Source: a virus. From it: DNA of 28,891 nt. Below the pieces are notes generated by a model that was not told where the DNA came from, searched no databases, and saw only the letters and a list, made by a program, of their open reading frames with translations. Positions within the stretch are counted from its first letter, which is position 1. Each line of letters opens with the position of its first letter. The position numbers were made by a program, and so were the translations under genes. Below, one piece after another: positions 28,189-28,891 of the stretch. The stretch is from positions 1 to 28,891 of the IMG/VR virus record IMGVR_UViG_3300017743_000079; one strand, written 5' to 3'.

Positions 28189-28842
28189 TTACTCGCATGG
28201 TTGTATTATTGAATCGTATGCCTTACGTTCTGCTTGCTCCTTTGCAAGAGCAGTTTTCTCACGCAGTGCCTCCATTCGATCACGACTCTCTATCCACTTA
28301 TGGTAACTCAATGCCTTACGAGCATTACCACAAGCAAGACCCTTGCGTTTGAATTCATTCTTGAGAATCTTCTTCTCTTCCGCACCCATGAACACACCGA
28401 CCATTTTCAATAGAGTCTGTCGGAAAGATCGACCATGATGCATATGACCAAGACAGTGAGTCAGTTCGTGCAGTAGAGTGTAACGATTCAAACCAGACTC
28501 AGCAAGGGTCACAGTGCGACCATTGGTAAATCCAGATAGTTTCTTGTTTCGTTTACTCATTGCAACAACTTGTGGATTAGAGTCAAAGAGTTTCGCAACA
28601 TTATTTTCGACAGACTCTTTCCAAAGTTTCTGCCATGTCTTAGATTTATAAATCTTTTTGGCAAACTTCTGTGCCTCTTTGAGATCAGCAAACTCAACAT
28701 CTTGAATCTGACGTTGAAACATCCACTCGGCACGATAGGTTTTCAATCGTTCTGAGTCTTTACACTTTTCACCACGATTCTGTTTCTGTTCGTGTTTCAA
28801 GAGATAGGTTGCATACTCAAGTTTATCGTAATTAGCACTCAT
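28189..28842 (-). CDS. HExxH zincin-type metallopeptidase (SprT-like)
   Basis: The 217-aa protein has the zinc-binding site HELTH (125-129) followed by CLGHMHHGRSF, where H135 or H136 can be the third ligand, and E126 the base. This is the layout of SprT/WLM-type metallopeptidases and related phage zincins. The N-terminal helix region (FADLKEAQKFAKKIYKSKTW) may bind a partner and the C-terminal part is basic and helical. No signal peptide is seen. Possible tasks are cleaving a host DNA-bound protein or a structural protein. ATG 28842 shares one base with the upstream stop (TAATG). Confidence 0.75.
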   Translation of the reverse strand: MSANYDKLEYATYLLKHEQKQNRGEKCKDSERLKTYRAEWMFQRQIQDVEFADLKEAQKFAKKIYKSKTWQKLWKESVENNVAKLFDSNPQVVAMSKRNKKLSGFTNGRTVTLAESGLNRYTLLHELTHCLGHMHHGRSFRQTLLKMVGVFMGAEEKKILKNEFKRKGLACGNARKALSYHKWIESRDRMEALREKTALAKEQAERKAYDSIIQPCE

Positions 28843-28891
28843 TATATAACTCCTTCATTCCAAGCACGATCAGCATACACTTCTTGAAGTC
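28842..28891 (-). CDS. 3' end of a gene cut by the window edge
   Basis: The minus strand is open from base 28891 down to TAA at 28842-28844, encoding ...LQEVYADRAWNEGVI at the C-terminus. The TAATG junction with the metallopeptidase gene supports it as coding. Too little is visible to name it. Confidence 0.5.
   Translation of the reverse strand, partial: LQEVYADRAWNEGVI

Noticed and set aside
1-28891. CRISPR arrays, insertion sequences, attachment sites, rRNA or tRNA genes.
   Set aside because: None seen: no spaced repeat arrays, no transposase or integrase frames, and no cloverleaf structures found by eye.

Overview
The window is a stretch of a tailed-phage genome, most likely a large T4-like marine myovirus. 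Every gene I can support reads from the minus strand, so transcription runs from high to low coordinates. Genes are packed with 1-14 base overlaps, many of them ATGA, GTGA or TAATG junctions, and no gap reaches 300 bases. Support for the T4-like marine assignment: a PhoH-like ATPase, phage-type class I ribonucleotide reductase genes, many short proteins of types I recognise from marine T4-like phages, three perfect T4-type late-promoter octamers (TATAAATA) in gene junctions, and several near-consensus host sigma-70 promoters. I see no photosynthesis genes, and the IscU is very close to the proteobacterial form. A heterotrophic proteobacterial host is therefore more likely than a cyanobacterium, but this is inference.

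Reading in the direction of transcription, 28891-17395 looks like a late block. It holds a zincin-type metallopeptidase, a small membrane protein and an MGME1-like exonuclease. After a late promoter come a 450-aa nuclease-like protein, a KxDG nucleotidyltransferase (ligase-like) protein, a very basic protein, an NMNAT/cytidylyltransferase-like fusion protein and a long modular Lys-rich protein. Then follow small conserved proteins, a TTG-initiated cupin, a coiled-coil/TM protein, a very acidic-basic disordered protein and two likely structural proteins. Several of these begin with a short (F/I/L)xxx(I/L)xE-type N-terminus resembling the T4 capsid-targeting sequence, which suggests a set of enzymes packaged in the head.

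17326-12457 carries a family-2 glycosyltransferase, a small conserved protein, two tandem YkgJ-type Cys-cluster proteins, an asparagine-synthetase-like protein with a degenerate glutaminase half, a late-promoter-associated 197-aa protein, a 48-aa basic protein and a 3TM holin.

12340-8011 is a nucleotide-metabolism operon: nrdA with an inserted glutaredoxin domain, iscU, nrdB, a 41-aa zinc-ribbon protein, a 2OG-Fe(II) oxygenase and a GIY-YIG nuclease-like protein. An iron-sulfur scaffold gene between the two reductase genes is the most striking layout feature.

8000-3600 is a probable early block with three consensus sigma-70 promoters. Two of these lie in a near-identical 48-bp repeat. The block contains mostly small proteins of unknown function, then PhoH, an M15 peptidase (candidate endolysin) and a GT8-like glycosyltransferase.

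3565-1 holds a HAD hydrolase, an EF-hand membrane protein behind a hairpin that can hide its ribosome binding site, a GT9-like glycosyltransferase, a radical SAM/SPASM protein, two small conserved proteins and another glycosyltransferase cut by the window edge. All functional calls come from reading motifs by eye; no database search was run.
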